Both the position numbers and the translations under genes were made by a program. Below are positions 38,117 through 49,370 of a DNA stretch of 64,000 nt, in pieces. The DNA is taken from positions 14,147,501-14,211,500 of the forward strand of contig JAYKKI010000037.1 of assembly GCA_039881145.1 (NCBI GenBank), read 5' to 3'. The DNA is from Druceiella hillmani (Eukaryota; Arthropoda; Insecta; Lepidoptera; Hepialidae). The notes beneath the pieces are model-generated. The model made no database searches. It was not told the origin of the DNA and saw nothing but the letters and a program-made list of their open reading frames with translations. The first letter of the stretch is position 1, and the number at the start of each line of letters is the position of its first letter.

Positions 38117-38192
38117 CTATTGGTATGATGCTCGGTAGAGTAAATACTTGAGCGGCAAGCAACGTTACGAAGATTGACCTTTTGAAGCACAT
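38117..38192 (-). CDS. Kainate-type receptor, exon 1: start codon and signal peptide
   Basis: This exon encodes 25 residues plus the first base of a split glycine codon. It begins MCFKRS, followed by a hydrophobic run (IFVTLLAAQVFTL), the profile of a cleaved signal peptide, and ends with SIIPIG, which in this family directly precedes the ligand-binding fold. The donor is AATAG|GTGAGT (38116 downward). A good acceptor (pyrimidine run ending CAG at 38194-38196) lies one base before the ATG, so a noncoding 5' exon probably splices there. I chose this ATG because the basic n-region and hydrophobic core follow at once. The frame stays open upstream to another ATG at 38249, which would add 19 residues and is less likely. 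The promoter and transcription start were not identified. Confidence 0.85.
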
Positions 38193-38939
38193 TCTGAAAA
38201 ATGATAAGTTATGTTTGTAATAACAACTTGTCAGAGAAAAATTATTCATACGATGGGAAGCTGCATGTACCGAAAATCATAATCTACATTAAGAAGTATT
38301 CTTATTATTTTTAAAGGTTACGATTGCTACATGAACTTAGTCATCAGTAAAGAATTGATCAATTATGCGTAGAACTTACACTACGAGAGTGCCGTATCTA
38401 TTTAAGTACATACAAAAGTCGACACATATAAGAGTAGTTGGCATTTTTATTAAAATATTAAACGCGTTAGTATTAATTTAATTAATTCTAACCTTAAGCG
38501 GCAACAAACTCTTAATTCTTATTTGCTGCTTATTTTGAAAGTAATTTCAAGACAAAATTTATTGCTGAGTCACATGTACGATTTTAATTATAGGCATCCT
38601 TAATTAAAATAACTCTGTCGTTAAACAGGATTATTAAACGTATTTCATTTCATCGGGAAAAAATTATAATATAAGTGTATCATTTCATCGATCTAACGTT
38701 ACAGAAATTGAATGCTTGAACCACAAAAATTAATAAAGTGTGATATAGGCTACTTGTTTTTGATCTCGAATAGTATACACCCAAATATTGCCCATAAATA
38801 TTGATCGATGTTGAAATCATAGGAATTTGGGTCGCTTTATTGTCTATGCGGGACATAATTTTAATTAAAAGTTCTAACGAAGTGCTAGTATACAGGATTT
38901 TTTAAGAAAACATTGCACGTAATTATTTAGCCTAATAGT

Positions 38940-38972
38940 TAGCAATTGGTGTTATTTAAACACCAATTGCTA
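38940..38972. repeat. Perfect 14-bp hairpin
   Basis: TAGCAATTGGTGTT (38940-38953) and its complement (38959-38972) flank a 5-nt loop, upstream of the receptor start. Confidence 0.8.
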
Positions 38973-40896
38973 TGATATCCACCTTGAGTTGTCATGTAAT
39001 TTCTCGAATCCGACGTTTTGAAGATCTTATAAACAAATTTAATATTATTAAATTTTACGTAGACATTTTTATACGGCTGGAAGAAAAATATTAAAAGTTT
39101 CGGCTATATTATGGTGTGACTACCGAATAAGGAACTGACGAAAAATTACAATTGAAGAATTTCAAATTGTTTAAAATGAAAGACAATTTCAGGACCAGGA
39201 AAGTCCGACAATAACACATAAGTTTTCAGAAATTTCGAGTTTCTAGGCGGTATAGTTTATAGAAGAAATAGGTAACGTCGTAGGTGGGTAGTTACCAAGA
39301 AGCGCGGTGGTAAATATAGCAGTAAAATCTTTCAATAGATGAGAGCAACACACATGTGACCATTGATAAGTAATATTTTAGTTCAAAAGGTATACCGGAA
39401 GGCTAAATTAATACAAAGTATGTTAAAAAAGTTAAAAAGTTAGCGAAAATATTGAGACTACGGTATAAACATCGGAAAATTTTCAAAGTTATAAAGAGAA
39501 AGAATTCGTACTAGTTAGAGTAAAGAACCTTACAAATTAAGGAAAAATAAAAAATCGTAACCAGATTATTTAAGCACCTATTCTATTACTTAAAATTAGT
39601 GTTAATGGGTAAGATACTGATTGAGGCATGATAAGCAAAGAGCGAATTCGTAAGGCGTATACTGGTGTGGCAGTTGTAGAGAAAATGAAATCGTGTATTT
39701 GAATACATAACTGGTACTCGGAATAATTCAATTAAATGTAATTTTTTTATCGTGTTGGCAATTTATACCTCATAAATTAACTTTTTTTCGATATTGCACT
39801 CGAAATGTGGACATACAAATAAAGGAATTGCTGACGATAATTACCAACTGAACTGCCACATGAGCAATTGATTCATTGATAGCGTTGAACTCGGTCTCTT
39901 ACGTATGACTATATCACCTAAAGTTGTATGTTATTATATATATTTACATTTTATAAAGCTGCAATACTAGCAACCTGCAATTCGTGTAACACAAAAGTGT
40001 GTTACGTTGCTACACTTCGTAGCTACATGTTTCCGGGAATTAGGGATACTTTAGCGATAAATTTCTATCATCGATAGCAGATAGAAAGTGTATTTGTTAT
40101 TCATATTTAGGTTCATTTGTGCTTAGAATCACAAGCCTTAGAACGTGATATCTTTAGTCACTGAAACTTGATTGGACCGGATTTTTGAGTCATTTAGAGC
40201 GTTCTCTAAATGCGTTTTAGAAAAAATGGAGATACTAAATTGAGGGGGGACGGACTTTAACCCTGTTGGGTGGAAGCGCTGAGATTACGGTACGGAACAG
40301 GTACGGGACAATATTAGGGGATCTTTGATGGTCCCTTCTTTTGTATGAAGTGAGTCGTTACGGGTCCCAGGTTGAGTCCTGAGACAACCCGGCTAGAATA
40401 TTGGAAATTGTGTAACAATAACACATTCCAAAATAGCTTTGTCTAAGTATGTATATTTTCTGACACAATAATGTCAATATTTTCATGCCAATACTGATGA
40501 TGATCACTTCTATACAAATAGTAAAATATCAAGAAGGGATTGAAATATGTAATCGTTTTTTTTTCCGAATTATATTTTTGACGAAAAACGTCGATTTTTA
40601 TTAATTTATTATAAATTCTGCAAAATTTATTATAAATTCTGGTAACATGTAGTATAATGATTTTAATATGAAAAAATCGAACAAAACTTCTTGTAATTCA
40701 AGCAGAGTTTAGAGATTCATTTCAAACAATTATATCTTAATCTAAAATGCCAAAAAGTGGTAACATGTCCATATTTTTTCATTAATTTGATGATAAAACA
40801 ATTTTGATTGACGCAGTAGCGGTGATATTTTATTCGATAAAAATAAGTTTTAATTTTCCATACATTTTGTAGGCGATATTTTGCAGGAACATTTCT

Positions 40897-40920
40897 AAGA
40901 AGCACATTTATGTGCTTCTT
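40897..40920. repeat. Perfect 11-bp hairpin
   Basis: AAGAAGCACAT and its complement with a 2-nt loop. A short run of GC-richer sequence follows. Confidence 0.6.
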
Positions 40921-41039
40921 GGTGATCCCGGACGCCCTTTACCTCGTGCTTTGAAAAAATGATGGATGAAACGTTCTTAAGCCAAATTAAAAAAAATAAT
41001 TTTATCGAAATATTTTATTTTGTGGTATCTATTATGTTA

Positions 41040-41600
41040 TGTGTATATAATATATATGATTCACAAAAACTTGAAAATCCTTCAGTTGAACGGAAAATTT
41101 ATCGTCGATTCAAGGCGAGGACGCCTAACTTTCAGTTACTAAAAAAGATGTGGTTTACAAAACAGTATTTTGCAAACTTCTTATTGAATACATCGCCACT
41201 TGCTTGGGCGTCAAGTTGTTGAGATCCTGTCCTGCTTACAGAATAGTATTTTACACTTAAATATCATCATAGATCTAAAGTTATGACTAAAATGTATTAT
41301 AGTATTATATAATTACAACTGTTACAAAGTTGTTATGGATCGTATGGAAAAAAAAGTCATACAGGCCTATGATCGACTAAAGGCATCGTCTGATTGAGAG
41401 GTTAGCACAATATATCATAATATCGACAATAGGAGCAAGAAAAATAAGTTAACTTGCTGGTGAAGTTGAACTGAAAAAAGTATATTTAAAAATATCTATC
41501 CTAATATGAAAAATACAATTTTAACTATTTCTAAATAGACAAATTTCACAGGGATTTCAAAAGGAAGATTTTTATAGAATGCTTTTAATGCTTAATTTCC
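41040..41600 (+). repeat. Repeat family B, solo copy 3
   Basis: It aligns with the right arm of the 13-16.7 kb structure in the same orientation. Shared landmarks include ATTTATCGTCGATTCAAGGC, CACTTGCTTGGGCGTCAAGT, ATCATCATAGATCTAAAGTT, TAATTACAACTGTTACAAAG and GACAATAGGAGCAAGAAAAA. It keeps the 45 bp missing from the right arm and the CTTACAGAATAGTATTTTAC block of the left arm. It lacks the inverted partner and stops about 300 bp short of the outer end of the arms. This shows the arm sequence is a dispersed repeat in its own right. Confidence 0.88.
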
Positions 41601-43463
41601 CGGTCCGGCAACTACATTTTTGCAAAAGGTCATATTGATAAATTGTTTAGCTGTAATGTGAAAGACGAACAAACAAATACACGCTCAAATTTAGGACACT
41701 GTAGATAGGAAGGACCATAACATAAGGATTAAACTGAATAATTATATTGCTCCTTTATACTGAGTATGTAAAGATTAAAAAAATCATGTTGACCCGTTGC
41801 GATGTTGCTTTCTTGTTCACTTTGTGTTCTTTTGCCATCTAAAATATTTTTGCGTGATAAACAGTAACCTATGTCATTCCCCAATACCCAGCTATCTGTG
41901 TGCTAAAATCACTTAAACCTGTTACTACATTGCGACGTGAAAGAACGACAAACAAATACACTTTTGTATTACATTAATTAGGATAATAAAACCGTAGAAT
42001 TGATCTGTCCGTACATTGAAGATATTTATGAACCAAATTTTTTAGGGTAAATTACAAAAGTAATAGAAAACAAAAATATTGTTTTTGAAACGTATCTTGA
42101 GCTTATTTATTTGTTCATGCAACACGAAAAAACAACTTAAAGGATTTAGATGAAGTTTTAATGGTGTATTCTGTTGGCTCTGAGGTAATATAAAGGCTAT
42201 AAGTTATTACAATCGACAAACTAAAACGAAGATATGGCAATTTGACGTTAAGTACGTAATTTTAACACGACTTTATTAGGTCGACTTGTATGTAACTAAT
42301 TATGTAATGGAATCTGCGAAGCTAAATTTTATGCATATATAATTTTGTATTATGATAAAACTTGATAGTACTGTATAGTTCTGATGATAATATAATAATT
42401 TCATAAATTAAAATAAATAGCCTTAGAATGAAAAAAAAAGACGAAAGAAAACAGAATTTCCAAATTAAATTTTCACGTACTTTCAGATGTCCGAATTATT
42501 TAAAATTTTGCACACATATCAAGAGCCGATGATAATAAAATAATTTCATAATATAAGAAAATGTTCCTTTTAAAACAAAAAAGACTAAAAGCCATAACGG
42601 AATTTTTCTATAAAATTTTCACCCACTGAATTATTTAAATTTTACACATGTATCAACAATAGATGACAATGCAATACTTTTATTAAAAAATTAAGTAAAA
42701 AAGGCTAAACAAAAAATAATGGAATCAGTCAATTAAATTTTTACCCAATTTCGGACGTAGAAATTATTTAAAATTATGCACACGTGTCAAAAAAGTGATG
42801 AAAATACAATAACTTCACACATTAAACAATTATAGTCTTAAAACAAAAATAAAAGACTAAACAAGTATAAATAGAATAACAGTTAAATCTATCTATCTAT
42901 ATATATAAAAATCAATGTCACTTTTCGTTGTAATTTTATAACTCAAGAACGGGCTCACCTATCCAAACCAAATGTTGAGGCTTTGTTCGGACTATTTAGT
43001 AGATGGTTTATGTGAAGTTTGCACAAAATGGGTAGAGTGCTTCATTTATCACATTTTTTGTAACAACCGAATTCAATAAATGGCGGATCATTTTGTAAAT
43101 GGGGATTTTTCTGTCAAATTGAACTTTTTTCAGATGGCGATTGTGCTGTCAAATTGAAACTTTTTTCAGTGTTGACAGTAAAAGCATGTTGTTATGTCAT
43201 TCAGGCGGTCATTTCATTTTGGACGTGGTTCGATTAAAGCAAATTGTCAGCGATAATTATTGCTTTGTGTTTATATTTTTTGTTCAAATGCACTATGAAT
43301 TAAATTTTCAAACGCATTTACACAAACGGTAAGTTTTGAACTGTTGAAGTGAATTACATGTATGCATGTGTGTTTCTTTATTTGAAAAAAACATATTGTG
43401 TACCACTATTAATGTAGCAATTATTTTTTTATTTTGATTTATTCTTTTTTAATTGAAGGAAAA

Positions 43464-43823
43464 ATGCCACGAGCAAGACGAGCAAATATAGGTCGTCGAA
43501 CGCGTAATGCAAATGATGTGGCCTTACTAAGACGATCACAGACTGCAGATGAACGCGCACAAGCTAATGCATCGCAGCATGAACGTAATGCACGAAATAG
43601 ATCTGTTGACCCTGTACCTGTACTGAATTTTGCACGGCGATCACGAATACGTCGTGCTGTTTTGGCTGAAATGATGCGTGCTGCTTTTAATTACAACAGT
43701 CAGATTGAATACAGTGTTTACGGATACATTGGCATGATGGACGTAATATGTCAATATTACGTCCATTACTCCAATAACATATTACACATGGAATGCGTCT
43801 TCGAAAAAATTTCAAAGACGTAA
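43464..43823 (+). pseudogene. N-terminal fragment of the Helitron Rep-helicase
   Basis: Starting at MPRARRANIGRRTRNANDVA, a basic N-terminus typical of insect Helitron proteins, it reads on through DERAQANASQHERNARNRS and FNYNSQIEYSVYGYIGMMDV, then ICQYY. The last part corresponds to the zinc-finger-like IGxMxxxC region that precedes the Rep domain. After about residue 98 the family sequence stops and the frame runs into an unrelated frame of the helicase part, ending at a TAA at 43821. The conserved HUH nuclease region is absent. Family Rep-helicase proteins run to more than a thousand residues, so several hundred are deleted here. Confidence 0.85.
43737..43766. repeat. Perfect 13-bp palindrome at the Helitron deletion junction
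   Basis: ATGGACGTAATAT (43737-43749) and its complement (43754-43766) flank GTCA. The left arm belongs to the N-terminal frame (MDVICQY). The right arm leads straight into the helicase-side frame (ITPITYYTWN), so the palindrome marks the deletion breakpoint. Confidence 0.85.
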
Positions 43824-45801
43824 ACAAGGAATAGCAGTCCATGGGCATCCTGGCATTTTCCAAACAGATGCAATTGGGAGAAAATATACAGTACATCCAA
43901 ACAATGCTGAGTGTTTTTATTTGAGATTGTTATTAGTTAACGTCAATGGCCCAAAATCATTTCAAGAATTGAGAACAGTCAACGGTCATTTGTGTCAAAC
44001 ATATCGTGAAGCATGTCAACTCTTGCAATTGTTGGAGGATGATGCACATTGGGATTCAACACTTCAAGATGCATCTACTTCAGCTCATCCACAACAAATA
44101 CGAATGCTATTTGCCATTATATTATCAACATGTATGCCATCAAATCCACTTGAATTATGGAACAAATATAAACATAATATGGCAGAAGATATTTTAATTC
44201 GTATGCGTCATCATGCAAGAAATCCTGATTTGTTGATTACCTTGGAAATGTACAACGAAGCTTTGATAATAATTGAAGATATGTGTCTAACAATTGTAAA
44301 TAAAGCATTAGTACAATTGGGTATGACCGCACCAAATCGTGAGATGCATGATTTGTTTGATCGTGAATTGCAACGTGAGCAGGAATTCAATTCTAATGAT
44401 TTGAGTTTATTTGTACAATTGAATATAACCAACATGAATATTCAGCAAAAACATGTATATGACACAATCATGTATGCCGTTTCCAATAATGCAGGCGGAT
44501 TATATTTCTTGGATGCACCTGGTGGTACAGGCAAAACGTTCGTTATATCATTGATTTTAGCGACTATTTGATCGGAACAGAAAATTGCATTGGCACTTGC
44601 ATCTTCGGGAATTGTTGCTACATTATTAGAAGGTGGTCGGACCGCACACTCTACATTAAAATTGCCATTGAATGTACAGGCGATTGAAACTCCAACTTGC
44701 AATATTTCGAGAAATTCTGCTATGGCAAAAGTTCTGCGATTAACGTCAATTATTTTATGGGATATGTGTACAATGACGAATAAAAAATCAATAGAAGCAT
44801 TTAACCGAACAATGCAAGATTTACGTGGTAATCAACAGCTTTTTGGTGGTGCTTTGATATTACTGTCAGGGGATTTTCGACAAACATTGCCTGTCATTCC
44901 TCGATCAACTCCTGCTGATGAAATAAATGCCTGTTGGAAGTCATCAGTTCTTTGGAGATATGTACAAAAATTGACACTGAACATTAATATGCGTATTCAC
45001 CTACAAAATGATCCAGCTTCCCATGAGTTTTCAAAACAATTGTTAGAAATTGGTGATGGCAAAATACAAATCGACAGTACCAACGGATTGGTCGCTGTAC
45101 CGATCAATTTTTGTACAATGGCGCAATCGATAGATGAGTTGATTGAATGTGTTTTTCCGAATATTCTTCAGAATTACAGAAATTATGATTGGTTGAGAGA
45201 ACGCGCCATTTTAGCACCGAAGAATATTCATATCAATGCCATTAATTTTCAAATTCAAGCGAAACTGCCAGGTGTAGTCACGACATATAAATCGATTGAC
45301 AGTGTTATGAATCAAGATGAGGCAATGAATTATCCAATTGAATTTTTAAATTCATTGGAACCGGCTGGTATGCCACCGCATTGTTTGAATCTGAAAGATG
45401 GTTCTTTGATTATATTATTGCGAAATATTAATCCACAAAAACTGTGTAATGGCACTAGATTGCCAGTGAAAAAGTTATTGCCAAATTTGATTGAAGCTAC
45501 GATCTTAACTGCAAAATCAAAAGGAGAAGTTTGTTTGATACCGCGTATCCCTATGATTCCAACTGATATGCCATTTGAATTCAAACGATTACAATATCCT
45601 GTGCGTTTATCATTTGCGATGTCCATCAACAAGGCCCAAGGGCAAACACTTAACATTTATGGTGTGAATTTGGAGGAATCATGTTTTTCACATGGCCAAC
45701 TTTATGTTGCCTGTTCCAGAGTCGGTACCCCCAGCCGTTTGTTTATTCATGCTCAAAATGGAAAAACAAAAAATATAGTTTATCCTAATGTTTTGGCTTA
45801 A
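43747..45801 (+). pseudogene. Pif1-like helicase part of the Helitron Rep-helicase, one nonsense codon
   Basis: One frame runs from 43747 to TAA at 45801, interrupted only by TGA at 44569-44571 (after SLILATI; a CGA arginine is the likely ancestor). Recognisable parts are TYYTWNASSKKFQRRKQG and NNAECFYLRLLLVNVNGP upstream, Walker A GGTGKT (about 44521-44538), and the Walker B region IILWDMCTM (about 44750). Further on are GGALILLSGDFRQTLPV (motif III), a conserved DEINACWKSS block and C-terminal AMSINKAQGQTL and HGQLYVACSRVGTP (motifs V-VI). In Pif1-like helicases Walker B reads DE; here Met replaces the glutamate, a second inactivating change. Long open stretches suggest relatively recent decay. 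It cannot mobilise itself without the HUH domain. Confidence 0.9.
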
Positions 45802-46049
45802 GTTTTAAAATAGCTAGCAATTAATAAAATATGTTTTTGTTTGAATAAATGAATTTGATGTTCCAATTAACTTTTTTTAATATTTCACTTTATACGTAGC
45901 GAAGCACGTACCGGGCCGCTAGTATTTTATATATTTCGTGTAACTATTTTCAGAAGTAAGTGAAGTGAACGAAATCATAATTTTAAAGTCATGAAATCTT
46001 TGTTTCATCGATGTACTCCGCCGATCTCCTGAAACTAGCGACTTCCTAT

Positions 46050-46215
46050 TTAGCTGAAGTGAAATTAATGTTCCATGCCCTAAACGCTGTCTTTGGATGA
46101 TTTAGTGATTGGATGAACATGCAAATTGCGTAACATATTGTCTCTCTCGCTACATTTGACACGCTCGCCTCAAATTTAGCAGGGTGCTAAATTTATAGAG
46201 CCACGAATTATGGGC
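46050..46215. repeat. Dispersed repeat D, copy 1
   Basis: The block with AATTAATGTTCCATG, GGATGATTTAGTGA, CTCGCTACATTTGACACGCT and GTGCTAAATTTATAGAGCCA recurs with substitutions at 59405-59560. It starts about 130 bp right of the Helitron end. The class is unknown. Confidence 0.75.
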
Positions 46216-47673
46216 TAGTAACGATATATGGCCATAGTTGCGAGGTTCAGGTCGATTTTGATAAGTGATGGTGAAGAAAGTGTAAATTTTAAGCTTTATT
46301 GATTTATTTATTATTGTACTCTGTTCGTTGTTTTTTGACGGTCAGTCGTTTAGCTCTTTTTTTTGTATATTTTAAATATAATAAACGATTAAAAAATATT
46401 CAAACTCATTACCTGTTTTGTGTATCTCGTCAGGATGCAATGTGGGATCTCTTACGAATTTAGTTGACGATTTATTATTATTCGCTTTATCGTCTCTATT
46501 GCTAAGTCATTTTTAGTTTTATTTCCATTGTACATTATTAATAATTGGTAATTTAACGCATATTGGAATAAACTATGTACAATCGACGGCATTCGAATTC
46601 GTTATATTAAAATAAAGCACCATAAGTCCAGGTTTTATTGAACTGCTAATGCCATGAAAATAGTTTCATCGTATTTAACGTATTTTTATATATTTAAGAG
46701 GTAATTTCAGATCCCTCTTTCATTTTAGCTCACTTCATTTTTGTAAGGTATTTGATTTCTTAGATATGACAAAAATTAAAAAATCACTCGTATAATCTAT
46801 GGTTCTTCGGGCCTCATTGTTGAAACGTGAACGTAAAGAAACGTGAACAAAAATCATAATTGTATTTTTATGTAATTAAAAATGAAATGGTTTCCTCTAG
46901 ACAGCAAGTTTGTATTTTTAGGTACGGTAAAGTCACGTACATCGTGTTGGATTTGTCACAATAACGATTGTACATAATAATCATAAAATTTTGACATAAT
47001 AATCTATTGAACCGAATTAACACTCAATCGTCGAGCTACAAACTGTTAAAAAGTTGCAAAAATTTATCAATTTTCTAGATACAATGCCATCGTAACAGAA
47101 ACAATAACATGATAGCTTTCTTCTTGTATGAGTGTGTGGCATTACATACACTCTTTGAATTTTTGGGGCGGGGTCGAGTAATTTACTTAAAAAATGTTTA
47201 AAAAAAGAAAAGCACTTAAAATAAAAGCATTATAAAAGTGACCTATGACAATAATTCACCAGAACTACGAAATCTTTTATATTTTTCTATGATTGTACCT
47301 CTGGGTGAACTATACAAAATAAGAATAATTTTATAAAATGTTTTAAACAAAAATATAAATAAAAATTGTACAAAAAAGTACATAATATAGAATAATTTAT
47401 TATCTAGCAAACACTTTTCCTTTTAATAGTATAACTGGAATAGTTTTTGAATAAAATTATATTAAAAATACCCACTCTGGAGTACATAAGGCCAATTATT
47501 ACAAGGATACGTGAAAGTCAGAAGCTAGACATGTGTACCACCAATGCCATAAGTTATTTTCGAAATATCTCTCTGGGGTCGTTGGACCTACTTTATGTTG
47601 TTAAACCATTTAATAGATAGGGGAGCTGATATATTGTTGATATACAGTGTTAATATATTGCTCATACACAGTT

Positions 47674-47709
47674 TACTATTTTGAGCTACACAAGTAGCTC
47701 AAAATAGTA
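47674..47709. repeat. Perfect 16-bp hairpin
   Basis: TACTATTTTGAGCTAC and its complement flank a 4-nt loop ACAA. Confidence 0.85.
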
Positions 47710-48650
47710 GTAAATAATTTAAAATATTAATAAAAGTTCAGACTGAAACCAATTAAGTTTTATTCTTCACTTAAAGTTATGTTTTTACAGTTATAGGTGC
47801 GTACTTTTTTATTGGTTACAGTTGCAGGTTCTGATATATTTAAGTGTGATCAATCTATTATAAGATGCAATAGATTTCAATGTCTGTACTGGTATACGCC
47901 GTATTTCCTTTTAATTTTCTCATAAAGTGTTTCTCAAGATGATTTATTATTGTAATTTAGGAGGCGAGGAGTTGAATCAGGTCTTGTCGCAATATTTCAT
48001 TAGTTCATTGTGTTGAATGAAATAAAGAGCAAGGCCATGTTACCTATTCTTTAGAAAAATTGGTCTAGTTTAATAAAGAAGATACAGTATTAAGGCCAAA
48101 GAGAAATAGCGAAACATTATACTCATTGTTCTCATAATTATGTTTTTACACTTCATTTTCGAAAGAAACTATTATTTGTCCATTTGTCGCAGGGTAAAAA
48201 ATGTAACTCTCAAAATTTCCCAGAATATATTTACACTCAGTTAAAAAATATCTTATTTTTATGGTTTTCTCAAAAGGAAAATTTAAAACTTTGTCAGTCA
48301 TGTGTCCATCCACTTATTTATCCACCTGTCTCATAGTTTTTCTCTGGAACGCATGGAGATAACGCGTATCAGTTGGAAATTTAGTTTAATTGCCATCCCG
48401 TTAGTAAACAAAACAAAGTACAAAGTATTAGAAATTGTAATTCGATTTCACTAAAACCAAGAAAATATTCCAAGAGGAAACGGACAGCATGATAATAATT
48501 TTTGAGGTAAGTCAATATTCACAAAAAAGTGAAGAAACAAAGAAATAAAATAATAAAATAATAAAAGTAACAGATAATTATAAGTTATAAAATAATAAAT
48601 TTAATAGTGCTCAAGGAGTGAGACAGAACAGAAGTAGGGTGAAATGGTAG

Positions 48651-48695
48651 AATAAGAGAAGATATTGAAATTACTTTTCAATATCTTCTCTTATT
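48651..48695. repeat. Perfect 20-bp hairpin
   Basis: AATAAGAGAAGATATTGAAA (48651-48670) and its exact complement (48676-48695) flank TTACT. The arms are purine-rich and pyrimidine-rich. It is an inverted-repeat remnant or small-RNA-like hairpin. Confidence 0.85.
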
Positions 48696-49304
48696 ATGGA
48701 AATAACGTTAAAAAAATTAAATGTGTTTAAAAAGCAATGTGTTTTGGATGTCGGTATTAGGTTTATTTCAGAGTGTGGTTATAAAAAGAGTGAAAGAGTT
48801 ATTATAGAAAATGATATTATGTTTTAATATAAATATAATAAGGAGAAACGTCGAATAAAATCAAATTTCGAGGCTGTGATTTTAGAATTAAGTTCAGACA
48901 AATTGTAGCACTACTTTCAAACTTAGGGAAAAATGCACAGAATAAATCGGTGACATATCTCTATTCAGTTGAAATGTAATTTGTATAAAAATTTTAAGTT
49001 GTTCCTATACAAAAGTAAACAATTTGACTATTTAATGACTTTAAGGTAATATACGCGTTAATAATAAAGCTATTTTGCTGAAAATTAGGCTGCATAAATG
49101 ATGTATTTGTAAACTCAAAGCTTTCATAATAATAGAAAAAGAGAGCTTAGTACTTTAAGATTAGTCGTTGTAAGCCTGGAAGACAATTTTTAGAAATGAT
49201 TTTTTTTTTCCTAAATAGTGAAGTATAATAATGAAACATTTTCGTAAATAAACTTGGATATTGATTATTCGTTTTCACACTTGTATATATATTTCTTAGT
49301 TAAT

Positions 49305-49370
49305 CGGCAGAGAGAAAGAGAGGGCAGGGGGGTGTCAGAAAGGGGGGGGGGAGAGGAGGAGGGTAGGGAT
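49305..49370. repeat. GA/GGA-rich low-complexity tract
   Basis: Strand-biased purine tract (GAGAAAGAGAGGG..., a run of nine G, then GAGAGGAGGAGGG). The open frame across it is compositional. Confidence 0.9.

Larger units (their letters stand above)
38194..42887. other. Sequence upstream of the receptor start codon, up to the Helitron
   Basis: It must hold the receptor's 5' untranslated exon and promoter if the acceptor at 38194 is used, but I cannot locate them from sequence alone. It contains hairpins at 38940-38972 and 40897-40920, a GC-richer block at about 40230-40400 of unknown nature, and the third copy of repeat family B (41040-41600). Short open frames here match nothing I recognise. 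Confidence 0.6.
42888..45922 (+). mobile_element. Helitron, internally deleted and non-autonomous
   Basis: The left end is TC followed by TATCTATCTATATATATAAA, preceded by A. The right end is CACGTACCGGGCCGCTAG followed by T. This gives the TC...CTAG ends and A|T insertion expected for a Helitron, without terminal inverted repeats or target duplication. TAGCG and CGCTA near the right end could form the short subterminal stem. About 3.03 kb in all. It carries the N-terminal start and the Pif1-like helicase of the Rep-helicase protein, but the HUH nuclease between them is missing. A 33-bp tandem duplication (CTGTCAAATTGAA...TTTTTTCAG) lies at about 43107-43170. Confidence 0.9.

Noticed and set aside
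45330..45656. 108-codon minus-strand frame within the Helitron
   Set aside because: It is a shadow of the helicase frame on the plus strand.
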